DNA of 32,363 nt from NCBI GenBank assembly GCA_030592845.1, contig JAUVII010000016.1:1-32363 (forward strand). The letters are read 5' to 3'. Below are positions 24,101 through 32,347 of the stretch, piece by piece. Under the pieces are notes generated by a model that was given only the letters and a program-made list of their open reading frames with translations, made no database searches and had not been told where the DNA came from. Each line of letters begins with the position of its first letter. Within the stretch, counting starts at the first letter, position 1. Source of the stretch: Candidatus Krumholzibacteriia bacterium. Its GTDB lineage: Bacteria; Krumholzibacteriota; Krumholzibacteriia; LZORAL124-64-63. The translations under genes were made by a program, and so were the position numbers.

Positions 24101-24824
24101 GCCACAGCCCGCTGCCCGTGCGAATCTCGCAAACCGCGGAATCGTTGCCGCCCGCGAAATCCAGGGCGGCCAGTTCGATGTCCCGACCCGCAATCACGAA
24201 ATCTTCACCCGGCAGCCCGTAGAGCCCACCCACCGGTACGATGATCTTTTCGGGCCAGGGTTTGACCAAACGCCCCAGGCCCCGGCCCAGATCGCCGGCA
24301 CTGGTGACGAACATCAGGATTCCCAGACACAATACGGCCACCAGGCCCAGACTCCAGGGCCGGATAAATGGTTGTACCAGGACCTGTCCGGGCTCGAGGG
24401 ATTCCAGGATTTTATCGGCCCGCAAAAACAGCCGTCGGCGCAGTTCAACCCTGACCGGGTTATCCCCTTCCCACCGCGCGGGAATGCGCCCCGCCTCTTC
24501 CGCCGAAACCAGAACGTTGGCGAAATCCTCCTGCTGTTCCACAATCCGGACCAGGTCCCGTTTCCTGCGCCAGGGTCGCAAGGGCCGGATGAGGAAATCC
24601 CACCCCACCAGGATCAGAAGCAGCAACAGGGACAGCGACAGACCCCAGGCGATAAATCCCCCCGGGCCGGTTTCCGCACCCACCGCCCACGCCGCCAGCA
24701 ACACCGCCGCTCCGGCGGCGGTCACCGTCTTCAACAGACCGTAACGCAGGGCGCGCAACCGGGTGCGGGCCAGGAGCCTCCCGAGTCGGGTCTGGAAGTC
24801 GGATTTCGGGGGCGCGGTTGCCAT
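21156..24824 (-). CDS. DUF4175-family large membrane-anchored coiled-coil protein
   Basis: This 1222-residue protein has transmembrane segments near 33-50, 56-80 and 157-177. A large, probably periplasmic beta-rich region follows (about 190-550, including LEDDFGLRNFTPLRYEV and LEAADDFGLAGLDLLVRSE blocks). From about 555 to 1100 there is a very long Glu/Gln/Lys-rich coiled coil, with a low-complexity acidic stretch around 755-800 and a Ser/Gly linker near 1030. The C-terminus contains RRDYTTRRESRTATRLFDL and APLEYRDLVRRYFTALD, which I associate with DUF4175 proteins of MoxR/DUF58/DUF4159 loci. The biochemical role is unknown. I chose the ATG at 24824. A TTG at 24845, two bases past the upstream stop codon, is in frame but has no ribosome site. 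It overlaps the TPR gene by 4 bp. Confidence 0.88.
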   Translation of the reverse strand: MATAPPKSDFQTRLGRLLARTRLRALRYGLLKTVTAAGAAVLLAAWAVGAETGPGGFIAWGLSLSLLLLLILVGWDFLIRPLRPWRRKRDLVRIVEQQEDFANVLVSAEEAGRIPARWEGDNPVRVELRRRLFLRADKILESLEPGQVLVQPFIRPWSLGLVAVLCLGILMFVTSAGDLGRGLGRLVKPWPEKIIVPVGGLYGLPGEDFVIAGRDIELAALDFAGGNDSAVCEIRTGSGLWRRMDTGPEGVFVAAPGLPAPYRKWTALIPEVREDFFWRFVRGSMVTAEGLIKVRHHPLVTGLSARVTPPAYTRLPARDMARLPTWFEVPAGSSVQLSGTVNHPLERAWLMADPGDTLDLMVDSLTITGTLLIATPTVFSVNLEDDFGLRNFTPLRYEVAAAVDAVPAVHLERLDDDGILPISGELTLELEAADDFGLAGLDLLVRSEAKLGGGSENEVPGGSEGWSRGRFWPEARSGWVTVKTDAGPLRVRQRDQTGSLSELRVRLRLEIQAGDMDLVSGDALELAVEAVDNKRPGPAGRSRSHVIRLVLPSVADVLTAQAESSLERRSELEEMRRRSRELDSDLDRLTRELMKNPLPDWARQQEMEAAIERQKTLQEELARVARELQEELDHLAGSQLTSETQQQKADEVSELLSQSGSERLNDLLDKMDEASGQVSPDEVARAMQEVARNQKDMARKLDAALAMLKRMAEEQELEGLTSLLEKMIRKQQELADLSRQLEKEKAAGEQKSTEDGQDAEGKEGQESQQGEQGETGEQSAEKSAEETPSAEELARRQEALAKELEQLKEKLEQALEELREQNAENQESGKDDKMETALQEALEKLEDQQSESKMSEASEQLMKMDPGKAAEMQEQALRDLGALYHVMVQSQEAMQMAMKMEQVSSLRGLAADLLALSSRQEEIAALIPPDLKDLRSLNLTRSQHRVQKATVGVRENLSQLMDEAPNRIMKLLKKLDDLIEEMGRSLRAMEDNRSRIARIHARESLASSNRLVISLLTEAQMSGGSSSSSGSPMPSMSEQLKQMAKEQAGLNGTTEELRRMLADRGMSQQLRSQMKRLGEEQAGLAGRMGELAEEQHRADRPEGERVLGDLGQLGLDMETLSQDLDDGLVSEETLQRQERILSRMLDARNSVRRRDYTTRRESRTATRLFDLQDGNDGDGGEAGEQPFMLRYQPLEKAPLEYRDLVRRYFTALDSLRRLEDTP

Positions 24825-24848
24825 GTTGCTCAATTCCGGTTTCAAGGG

Positions 24849-25547
24849 CTAGGGATGGGTCAGTGCGTACATCAAAATGTTGACGGCCATCTTGGCGGCG
24901 GCCTCGCGAACCTCCGGCGGATCTCCATGCACGTCCGGGTCTTCAAGGCCGTCTCCTATATCCGAGGAATAGGAATAGAAGAGGACCATCCGCCCGTTCC
25001 TGAAAACGCCGTAACCGAGGGCGGGTTCCCCATCGTGCTGGTGGATTTTCGGCAGTCCCGGCAAATCATAAAACGAATGATAGATGGGATGGTTGCCTGA
25101 AACCGGTTCCAACTCGTTTTCAGGGTACAATTGCGCGACCATGGCGCGGAAGGACGGGTCCAGACCGTAGTTGTCGTCCGCGTATAAAAATCCCCCGCCG
25201 TCCAGGTAGCGGCGCAACTCCATCAGATCCTTTGCCTCCAGCGCTATGCGGCCATGGCCGGACACATACAGGAAGGGAAAACTGTACAGGTCTTCACTGT
25301 CCAGGGTAACGACGACCTCGGTTTCCGCCGTGGGAATGCCAGTCCTGGATCGAAACAGGGCCAGCCAGTTGGGCAGGCTGCTGGGGTCGCAGTACCAGTC
25401 TCCGCCGCCGTCATAGTGCAATCTGGCGAGGCGCACTTCGGGCTCCAACACAGTTCGGCCCGCCGCAGACCGGGGTATCACCGAAGTGATCACCAGAACG
25501 GTCATAACAAGACCGAGGGCCTTTTTCAAATCAAGCTGAAGGGTCAT
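24849..25547 (-). CDS. DUF4159-domain secreted protein
   Basis: This 232-residue protein has an N-terminal signal sequence or anchor (about 8-30, cleaved near SAAG). The rest is one DUF4159 domain. Landmarks are RLARLHYDGGGDWYCDPSSLPN (39-60), PFLYVSGHG (91-99) and LRRYLDGGGFLYADDNYG (111-128), then YHSFYDLPGLP and ALGYGVFRNGRMVLFYSYSSDIGD. DUF4159 has a class I amidotransferase-like (flavodoxin-type) fold without the usual catalytic Cys. The residue after the GGGFL strand here is Tyr-Ala-Asp-Asp rather than Cys. A binding or structural role in the periplasm is therefore more likely than hydrolysis. The ATG overlaps the stop codon of the giant kinase by 4 bp, and the DUF4175 gene follows directly. 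Confidence 0.92.
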   Translation of the reverse strand: MTLQLDLKKALGLVMTVLVITSVIPRSAAGRTVLEPEVRLARLHYDGGGDWYCDPSSLPNWLALFRSRTGIPTAETEVVVTLDSEDLYSFPFLYVSGHGRIALEAKDLMELRRYLDGGGFLYADDNYGLDPSFRAMVAQLYPENELEPVSGNHPIYHSFYDLPGLPKIHQHDGEPALGYGVFRNGRMVLFYSYSSDIGDGLEDPDVHGDPPEVREAAAKMAVNILMYALTHP

Positions 25548-28500
25548 GGATGTTCGGAATCCCTTTCCTGAGAACCATCGGGGTCACTGAGGGGTAACGA
25601 AAGTTCGGCAATGGCTCCGGGCCCGTCACCGCGGTTGAAAAGCCTGATGGTCCCACCCATGCGATCGGCCAGATTCCGGCAGATCGCCAGGCCGAGACCG
25701 GTGCCTTTGCTCTTGGTGGAAAAATACGGGTCGAACAGGCGATCGGCCACCTCGGCGGGCAATCCGGCCCCGTTGTCGGCCCAGATGAGGGTGAGATATC
25801 CGGCTTCCGGACGCCAGGTTATCGCGAGGGTCAACCGATGTCCCTCGCGAGCGGCATCCAGGGAATTCTGCATGAGGTTTCCCAGGATCTTCTGCAGGGA
25901 TTCGCGGTGGGCCAGAACCGCCGGTAACGGGCCTGTCTCCAATTCCACCATGGGAACCGAAATCCCGGCCGCGGAAATGACTTCCGGATCGGTCGCCCGC
26001 TCCCCGACCGCGGCTCCATAACCGGCGAGAACGTCCATGACCAGTGATTCCAGGTCCACGACCTCGGTATCCAGCTCTCCCGGGCGGCCCAACAAGCTGA
26101 ATTCCCCGGCGATGCTCCGCAGCAAAGTGACCTGATTCAGGACCCGGCTCACGGTTTCATTCACGATCTTGTCCAGGTTGGGATGTTGGTCCTGCCAGGC
26201 CTGCCCCAGCAGTTGGACAGACAGTTGAATGGGTGTCAGGGGATTCTTGATTTCATGGGCCACCTGCCGCGCGAGTTCCGCGTTGATAGCCATCTTCTTG
26301 GTGTCGAGGAATTCGGTGATGTCCTCGAAGACAAGCATGGTGTCGGTGCGCCCGCCGGGTAGATCCAGGGGAGCCATGGCTCCGCGCAGGGTTCGGCGTC
26401 CATCATCGCTCGCCAGTTCTCCACCCACCCGATCATTTCCGGCAGCCAGGTTCCTGAAACCGGCGAGCAACCAGGCAACACCCTCGGGGTCTTCATATCC
26501 GGCCTGAGCTTCGGCCCGGAATCCGGCCAGGATCTGCCGGCCCGCCGGGTTCAGGGTCACGATTCCCCCCGCGCTGTCCAGGACAGCCACCCCGACGGTG
26601 ACGCGGTCCAGGACCGTGGCGAGGAACCTTTCCCGCGCCGCCAGTTCGTCCCGGGCCGTTTGCAGATCATCCCGCATGAGGCTGAACGCGCCGGCCAGGC
26701 GGCCGATTTCATCGGAACCCGGATCCGGCAAGGGCGCATTGAAGTCCCCCTGGGCCAGTGACCGGGTCGCCGTCAGCAACAGACGCAGGGGTCGGAAGAT
26801 ATTCCAGGACATGAGCAGGGCCAGAACCAGGGCGGTCAGCAGGATCAGGTTGGCCAGGCCCGTGAGAAAAAGAACCGTCCCCCGGCGTTGGGCGATGTAC
26901 TCGCGTTCCCGGTCCGGAAAATTGAGGGCCAGGATGGCGGGCAGCCGCCGGGCCCGCAGTTCGCCAAGGTCATTCCGCCCAAAGGCGGGCAGGGGCTGAG
27001 CTCCCGTAAACGCGAAGGGGCGTCCGTGAGCCGCGAAAATTCCCTTGCCGCTGGGATGGTCCAACAGCGCCGCCATAGACTTGGGATCGGCCAGCAGGGG
27101 AGCCTCACCCGAAAATACCGCAGCCGATTGGCTGGCAAAAACCGGCAAACCATCGAACCGGAACATGGCCTGGCCATCGACATGGTCAGCCAGACTTCCC
27201 ATCAGGTCGGCGTCCAGGATCTGCCGGTAGAAAAAGAACCCCTGACTTTCGTTCCCCGAATGGCCCAGATTTTCCGCGGCGGCGGGAACCGTGAGAAACC
27301 CCTCCAGATCAAGGGGGATCACTGTGCCGACAAACAAGTCGTCACCTTCCCGGATGACCACCAGGGGAGCTTCGCGACCGGCATTCAACAGGTCCCTGGC
27401 CTGATCCTCATCCAGGTTGCTCAGGGTTTCATCCAGAAGCAGCGTTCCGTCGGGCCCGAAGACCATGCCCTGGCGGTACTCACCGGGGCCAACCGGTCTG
27501 TTGCCGGCCAGTTGACCTTCCAACAGGTCGGCGATGTATTCGCTGGCTGCCAGGGAGCGGGCCTGTTCCACCAGAAGATTGCGCAACTGTTCCACGGCCA
27601 GGTCCAGTCCGGCCCTTGTCTGGGCCCTGGCCTCGCTCCGGACCCGGTCATGGCCGACCTTATCGACCGAGGTGCCGATCACCAGCAGCAACACCAGTCC
27701 CAGCAAGAGATATCCGGCCAGGAATCTCTCCTGGAAACCCGGACGCCAGGGAACATCCTCCCCCGCGAAGCTGCCACGCGCCACCCACCGGTAAAGCTGG
27801 ATGAAACCGAACAGGATGAACAGAAGGACCAGGTTCAGAAGCGTCAGTCGGGACAGATCGAGGAGATCCTCCCGGAACCCCGACTTTCGCAGGCCCAACA
27901 GGAAACCTTCGCCGGAGACCCGGGCGGCGCCCTCCGGAAGGGGGTTCCACCTGCACAGCCAGGACCGCCCCCCCCGCGGGATCTCGGCCAGCGATATTCG
28001 GCCGGCCCGCAGATCCGCCACCAAAGGGTTGGCCTCCGGTCCCGGAAAACCCGAGACGTCCGCTTCCAGCCACCCGGTGTCATCGGCCCTGAGCAGGAGG
28101 ATGGGACGATCCACTTCAGCCCGCGGACGGTATCCGTTTGTGCTCAGATCGTGGCTGCCCCACAGTTCCCTGATCAGGGTGGAAATGCGCCAGGACCGGA
28201 CCGGCAATTCGACCCGGATCCATCCCAAGCCTTCGGCACGGGCGACCTCCGCCGCCACAACCTCTTCCTGCCCTCCGGCGTAGATACGGCGCTCGGTCTG
28301 GAAAATCATGTTCCAGTTGTCCTGGACCGGAAGTCCGTTGATACCTACCCAGGGGGATCGCGCCACGACTTCATACTGGAAATCCCGCATGAATCCCTCG
28401 GCGTACAGACTCTCGGCCCCGGCCTCCTCATCCACGATTTCCACCAGACAGGAATACCCCAGGTCCCGCAGGGCCGAATCCTTCCACAAGGCCCAGGCCG

Positions 28501-30430
28501 CTTCGTCACGCCAGACATCGTAACGGCGGATCGTCGGCGTTCCCGAACCGGCCTCCTGTTCCGCCATCTCTTCGAGAACACTGCCCAGGAGGATCCTCGT
28601 CCATTCCGGGTCCGCCTGGGTAATGACGGCCCCCTTGCGCTCCAGCCAGGACCTTTCGGCCTGGTCATAGACCCCGCGCAGGGAACCGTAATTCCAGACT
28701 ACGGTGACCAGGAGAATCGCGGGCCAGGCAAACCGGCGCAGAAAATGGGGCCGCGCCAAAAGGGCCGGCGCAAGGGCCCAGAGGACGGATGCAACCCCGG
28801 CCACCATCAACAGGCCCGCCGGAAGCTGACCTTCGCCCAGCACCAGGTTGACCAGCATGGCGGTGCCCCCCGCCACCAGGGCTCCGCCGAACCACCGCGA
28901 AAGTTCCTCCCGGCGGGGCCAGGACGGCCGCGCCAAAAGTCCGGTGGTCAGGGCGGCCAGTCCGAAGGCCATGAGCATGAGCGATACCTGTAGCCCCCAA
29001 AAAGACAGGAAGGGAAGGGAAACTCCCGTTCCGATCAGGCGGGCATTGGCGTTTTCGGCCAGAAGGCCGGCAAAGAACCGCAGCCACAGCAGGACCAATC
29101 CGACCACCAGACCAAACAGGACCCCCTGGAGGATTCCCTGCTTTCGCCAGGGGCTGCGAAGGCGATAAAACGCCGGACCCTCGACGACACCCAGAAATTG
29201 CAGCAGACGCCAGGCGGTGACCGCCACCAGCAGGGAAGTCAGTAGGGCGTCCGCCACCGAAGCGAACCAGCCGAAAGCGAATGGTGTGGCGAAATAGGCC
29301 GGGTCCACCAGGCTGAAAAGAGAACCCGGATGGGCGGGAAAAATCTGGCCGGGAAAAGAAAGGGTGATCCAGCGCAGCAACTCTGAAGCGGCCAGCATGG
29401 CCCGGCCGACCCACAGGGCGGCCAGAAAAACAATGGGGCCGCCGGCGACGCGAGCTCCCGCGGCAAGGACAAGAACCCAGGCCAAAAGCCCGGCCAGCAG
29501 CAAGCGGGATCGCCAGCGGACCGCACCCCCCGACAAGCCGTCGTCCAGGGCCGTCAGGCGAAGCACGCGACCCAGTAAACTCTCGACAAGCACCGAATCG
29601 GTCCCCGGACCATTGGCGGTGCCGGAAGGGAAAGAGGTTGTACCCGGATCCAGTACCTCAAGATAAATCCCGGGGTGAAAATCCTGGGCGGCCCGGGAAT
29701 CCAGGGCAATCTGGATTTCCAGGCCATAACCACCGGAAATTCCCCCCACTTCACGCAGGAACCAGCGGCCACGGCTTTCGACAAGGCTCCGGCGGCCAAT
29801 CCCGCTGGAGTCCCGCTGGACGGAGCCATCCCAGGCGGGCAGGGGTTCCGCGCCCGCGGTCCAGGCGGCCCGCGAAGAGCCGTCCCAGAGAACCGCGCCC
29901 AGAGGATAGGAATCACCAAAGGGATAGCTGTCCTTCCATCTGACCGGCAGTTTCCGCATGACCCTGAAAGGGTCGCCTCCCTGCACGACGGTCCATCCGG
30001 CCGAATCCGCCGGCGCGGTGAACAGATCCGGAAATTGCAGATCGAAGTCGTCCAGGGCGGGAATCAGGGCATCGAGAGATTCCCGGGCTTCGGCCAGTCC
30101 ACGGGAAGGGTCGGGTTGGAAAGCAGCCGGCAGGGAATTGGAGCCACGAACAGACAGGAAACCGAGTCCCACTCCCAGCAGGACAAGAGAGGCGGCCAAA
30201 GCCAAACCCCGCAAGGCGAAGTCTGAAACCGGTCGAGTGGAGAACAATCCGGAGCGGCGCCAGTCCAGCAACAGGACAAACATTTGAAGGATGGTCAAGA
30301 CCACGAACACGGAGGACAGCGGAAGCCGGGGCGTGCCGAAACCTGTGCCCGCCACAAGGAACAGAGTCCCCTGCCCCGCCAGACAGAGAACTCCCGTGAG
30401 CAGCAAAACCCGGGCCCGCAGCCAGGTCAT
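25544..30430 (-). CDS. Giant multi-membrane-pass sensor histidine kinase (NtrY-type C-terminus)
   Basis: This 1628-residue protein is far longer than ordinary NtrY kinases (about 700-750). Three hydrophobic helices (within 5-95) precede a soluble region (about 95-300). A polytopic block follows (about 305-585, roughly eight helices), then a second soluble region (about 590-850), more helices near 860-885 and 910-930, a sensor segment (about 940-1185), and a final membrane helix. The C-terminal part is HAMP (FRPLRLLLTATRSLAQGDF), PAS (about 1270-1380) and HisKA with phospho-accepting His1392 in VAHEIKNPLTPIQLSVQLL. HATPase_c has an N-box Asn near 1522 (GNLMQNSLDAA), ADNGAGLP and GTGLGLAI. The HEIKNPLTPIQLS box is the NtrY class signature. 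No receiver gene lies in this operon, so the partner is elsewhere. GGAGG is spaced 6 nt from the ATG at 30430. The 3' end overlaps the DUF4159 start by 4 bp. Confidence 0.93.
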   Translation of the reverse strand: MTWLRARVLLLTGVLCLAGQGTLFLVAGTGFGTPRLPLSSVFVVLTILQMFVLLLDWRRSGLFSTRPVSDFALRGLALAASLVLLGVGLGFLSVRGSNSLPAAFQPDPSRGLAEARESLDALIPALDDFDLQFPDLFTAPADSAGWTVVQGGDPFRVMRKLPVRWKDSYPFGDSYPLGAVLWDGSSRAAWTAGAEPLPAWDGSVQRDSSGIGRRSLVESRGRWFLREVGGISGGYGLEIQIALDSRAAQDFHPGIYLEVLDPGTTSFPSGTANGPGTDSVLVESLLGRVLRLTALDDGLSGGAVRWRSRLLLAGLLAWVLVLAAGARVAGGPIVFLAALWVGRAMLAASELLRWITLSFPGQIFPAHPGSLFSLVDPAYFATPFAFGWFASVADALLTSLLVAVTAWRLLQFLGVVEGPAFYRLRSPWRKQGILQGVLFGLVVGLVLLWLRFFAGLLAENANARLIGTGVSLPFLSFWGLQVSLMLMAFGLAALTTGLLARPSWPRREELSRWFGGALVAGGTAMLVNLVLGEGQLPAGLLMVAGVASVLWALAPALLARPHFLRRFAWPAILLVTVVWNYGSLRGVYDQAERSWLERKGAVITQADPEWTRILLGSVLEEMAEQEAGSGTPTIRRYDVWRDEAAWALWKDSALRDLGYSCLVEIVDEEAGAESLYAEGFMRDFQYEVVARSPWVGINGLPVQDNWNMIFQTERRIYAGGQEEVVAAEVARAEGLGWIRVELPVRSWRISTLIRELWGSHDLSTNGYRPRAEVDRPILLLRADDTGWLEADVSGFPGPEANPLVADLRAGRISLAEIPRGGRSWLCRWNPLPEGAARVSGEGFLLGLRKSGFREDLLDLSRLTLLNLVLLFILFGFIQLYRWVARGSFAGEDVPWRPGFQERFLAGYLLLGLVLLLVIGTSVDKVGHDRVRSEARAQTRAGLDLAVEQLRNLLVEQARSLAASEYIADLLEGQLAGNRPVGPGEYRQGMVFGPDGTLLLDETLSNLDEDQARDLLNAGREAPLVVIREGDDLFVGTVIPLDLEGFLTVPAAAENLGHSGNESQGFFFYRQILDADLMGSLADHVDGQAMFRFDGLPVFASQSAAVFSGEAPLLADPKSMAALLDHPSGKGIFAAHGRPFAFTGAQPLPAFGRNDLGELRARRLPAILALNFPDREREYIAQRRGTVLFLTGLANLILLTALVLALLMSWNIFRPLRLLLTATRSLAQGDFNAPLPDPGSDEIGRLAGAFSLMRDDLQTARDELAARERFLATVLDRVTVGVAVLDSAGGIVTLNPAGRQILAGFRAEAQAGYEDPEGVAWLLAGFRNLAAGNDRVGGELASDDGRRTLRGAMAPLDLPGGRTDTMLVFEDITEFLDTKKMAINAELARQVAHEIKNPLTPIQLSVQLLGQAWQDQHPNLDKIVNETVSRVLNQVTLLRSIAGEFSLLGRPGELDTEVVDLESLVMDVLAGYGAAVGERATDPEVISAAGISVPMVELETGPLPAVLAHRESLQKILGNLMQNSLDAAREGHRLTLAITWRPEAGYLTLIWADNGAGLPAEVADRLFDPYFSTKSKGTGLGLAICRNLADRMGGTIRLFNRGDGPGAIAELSLPLSDPDGSQERDSEHP

Positions 30431-30440
30431 CAACGGCCTC

Positions 30441-30968
30441 CTACCTGATCGTGTTGATCTCCGACAGCATCCAGCGGTCGCCCTGCCTGGCCAGTACGCA
30501 GACCAGTTTCAATTCCTGGACCCGGTCCGAATCGGGGCGCCGGCGTTTCCAGACCGCCATGCCGTGAACCCGGTCCCCGCCCGATGCGTCCTGGGTCCTT
30601 TCAAAGAAAAAGATCATCGTCCTGTGCGTCTGGAACACATTCTTGAAGTAGTAGAAGGCCTGGCTCGGGCTGTAGTGAGTGGTCCGGTCGGGATTGCCTC
30701 CGGAGGTTACCTTGAGGCCCGTTTCGTGCACCAGGTCGGCCAGGGCCTGCTGGTCTCCGTTTTCCCAGGCCCGGGCAACCCGGCCGAATACCATGCGTGG
30801 GTCATTTTCCGCGGAACCGTCCGGGGTTTTTACCAGGGCGGCGGTGGCTGGACCCGAAAGGGTCAAAAACAGTCCCGCAACCACCAGGCAGGCTGCAATT
30901 CCTCCAAAAAGGCCCACAGTCCGTCGGTCTCTGCTGATTATTCCGTGGATGTCCGCCATTCTAATCAT
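30441..30968 (-). CDS. Membrane-anchored NTF2-fold-like protein resembling DUF4783
   Basis: This 175-residue protein has a short cytoplasmic N-terminus and one hydrophobic helix (about 18-45). A compact domain follows that begins with a helix (RVARAWENGDQQALADLV) and ends in antiparallel strands (QELKLVCVLARQGDRWMLSEINTI). The pattern of a pair of helices, THYSPSQAFYYFKNVF, and then strands resembles DUF4783 and other NTF2-like domains. I assign it by pattern only. I chose the ATG at 30968 (GGAG, three bases, then ATG, the same arrangement as at the CPBP start). An ATG at 30959 is also possible. The longer frame to 31079 adds 37 residues with no plausible role. The stop lies 10 bp before the giant kinase start, so it is the first gene of the seven-gene unit and probably acts outside the membrane. 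Confidence 0.75.
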   Translation of the reverse strand: MIRMADIHGIISRDRRTVGLFGGIAACLVVAGLFLTLSGPATAALVKTPDGSAENDPRMVFGRVARAWENGDQQALADLVHETGLKVTSGGNPDRTTHYSPSQAFYYFKNVFQTHRTMIFFFERTQDASGGDRVHGMAVWKRRRPDSDRVQELKLVCVLARQGDRWMLSEINTIR

Positions 30969-31207
30969 GTGCTCCGTCTTCCCTGATTGGGTTTGACTGG
31001 ATTTTTCCGGGGCTCTTACAACAGGCAAAGCCTGTGCCACCGGTCCGCTGTCACCCCAACACCCTGATTTTACCCCCAATCAGCCAAAAAATGCCATGTG
31101 GAAGGAAAAAATATTCCATTCAGCCCCCCCGAAAGGCCCGATAACTTCCCGCAAGCGTGCCCAAAAGGGGACGAATACGGTGAAGCCGGGGACACTGGGG
31201 TTGTGGC
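30969..31207. other. Intergenic region upstream of the seven-gene unit (239 bp)
   Basis: This is the longest gene-free stretch in the window. It contains an A/T-rich patch at about 31081-31120 and a minus-strand TAAAAT (plus 31067-31072) that could serve as a -10, but I see no acceptable -35 at 16-18 bp. A 6-bp inverted repeat lies at 31021-31035. No intrinsic terminator for the saccharopine-dehydrogenase-like gene was recognised, although the operon promoter should be somewhere here. Confidence 0.5.
31021..31035. repeat. 6-bp inverted repeat with 3-nt loop
   Basis: ACAGGC (31021-31026) and GCCTGT (31030-31035) are exact inverted copies around AAA. The repeat sits 53-67 bp upstream of the first ATG of the seven-gene unit. 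No U-tract follows on either strand, so it is not an intrinsic terminator. An operator or leader hairpin is possible, and chance cannot be excluded for such a short repeat. Confidence 0.3.
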
Positions 31208-32347
31208 TCAGGACAGGACTTCCACCCGCTCACGGTAGTGAATGCCCCTGTCGGCCAATCCTTTGAGCAGATAGTCGACACAGCCGAACTGGCGCCCCAT
31301 GTACTCCGGAGGAGAGATCCCCTGGTGGGTGTAGAGCCCCTCGGCCACCATGCGCAGGGCCATGGTAGCCGTGTAGCCGGTGGTGCGGGCCATGGAGGTC
31401 ACGCCCATATCATGGTCGTACCGGTCGCAAAGGTCGTAGACATAACGCAGACGTTGATTGTTCCTGACGCCTTCGATCCGGATCTGCATGACGGTGATGT
31501 CGCCTTCCCCCTCCTCCAGTTTCCACATGGGGAACAGGAGTCTGGCCGTCACATCCAAGGGACGGACCTTGTTCCCGCCGACTTCGATTTCCTCCCCGGA
31601 GAAAAATCCGCATTCCCTCAGAACGGCCATTTTTTCGATGTGACCGGGATACCGCAGGGTCTTTTCCTTCATGTTCGGCGCGTCGATGGTTTTCATCAGG
31701 GTGCGCAGACCGTCGGTGTTGAAGGCTTCGAGGGTACCCAGTTCATGGAAGTCGATCAGTTCGGGATCGGACAGGGCCGGCCTGGTGACCAGCACACCGT
31801 TTTCCACATAGCGGGCGGGCCGCGTGTATTCTTCGATGACGTCCACCGGCGAAAACACGGCCTTGTATTCCCAGGGCCACTGCCGAATTTCAGGCAGGCC
31901 CCCGACATAGGTCAGCACCGTATCCACCTGGTCCAGCTTGCGGGCGACGCGACCGATCAGCGCGCTGCCCATGCCGGGAAAAACGCCGCAGTCCATGATG
32001 GCCGTGACGCCTTTCTCCTTGGCCAGGGCATCCAGTTCGAAGGGATCCTCGGGGAAAAAGGCGATGTCGATGACGTTTTTGCCGGCCTCGAGAATCGCCT
32101 TCAGGGTTTGAAAGCCCATGAAGCCGGGTACGGCGTCGACCACGAAGTCGTAGCCGGCCACCAATGCGGTAACCGCGGCGGGATCCGCAAGATCGGCCAC
32201 CAGTGGAATGATGTCCGCCATGGCCGCGAGGTTGTTCAGAACCTGTTCGTCGCGGTCGGCAACCGTCACCGCGAACTGGTCATCGGTGGCCAGATCCATG
32301 GCCATGGGGCCGCCCACCAGACCGCCCCCCAGTACGATGATCTTCAT
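31208..32347 (-). CDS. Saccharopine dehydrogenase-like NAD(P)-dependent oxidoreductase
   Basis: This 379-residue protein has an N-terminal Rossmann nucleotide-binding domain (MKIIVLGGGLVGGPMA, with the acidic VTVADRDE at the end of strand 2 and DFVVDAVPGFMG as the fourth strand). A saccharopine-dehydrogenase-type C-terminal domain contains MDCGVFPGMGSALIG, LPEIRQWPWEYKAVFSP and GTLEAFNTDGLRTLMKTI. These are the features of the LYS9/saccharopine reductase group. In bacteria such proteins may act in lysine metabolism, carboxynorspermidine synthesis or other reductive condensations, and the substrate cannot be decided here. GGGAG precedes the ATG by seven bases. The upstream neighbour lies outside the window, and the gap of 239 bp to the next gene argues against co-transcription with the kinase operon. 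Confidence 0.93.
   Translation of the reverse strand: MKIIVLGGGLVGGPMAMDLATDDQFAVTVADRDEQVLNNLAAMADIIPLVADLADPAAVTALVAGYDFVVDAVPGFMGFQTLKAILEAGKNVIDIAFFPEDPFELDALAKEKGVTAIMDCGVFPGMGSALIGRVARKLDQVDTVLTYVGGLPEIRQWPWEYKAVFSPVDVIEEYTRPARYVENGVLVTRPALSDPELIDFHELGTLEAFNTDGLRTLMKTIDAPNMKEKTLRYPGHIEKMAVLRECGFFSGEEIEVGGNKVRPLDVTARLLFPMWKLEEGEGDITVMQIRIEGVRNNQRLRYVYDLCDRYDHDMGVTSMARTTGYTATMALRMVAEGLYTHQGISPPEYMGRQFGCVDYLLKGLADRGIHYRERVEVLS

Noticed and set aside
26888-28993. 701-codon plus-strand open frame opposite the giant kinase
   Set aside because: It is a shadow of a gene with clear HAMP, PAS, HisKA and HATPase motifs. The shadow itself has no recognisable domain.
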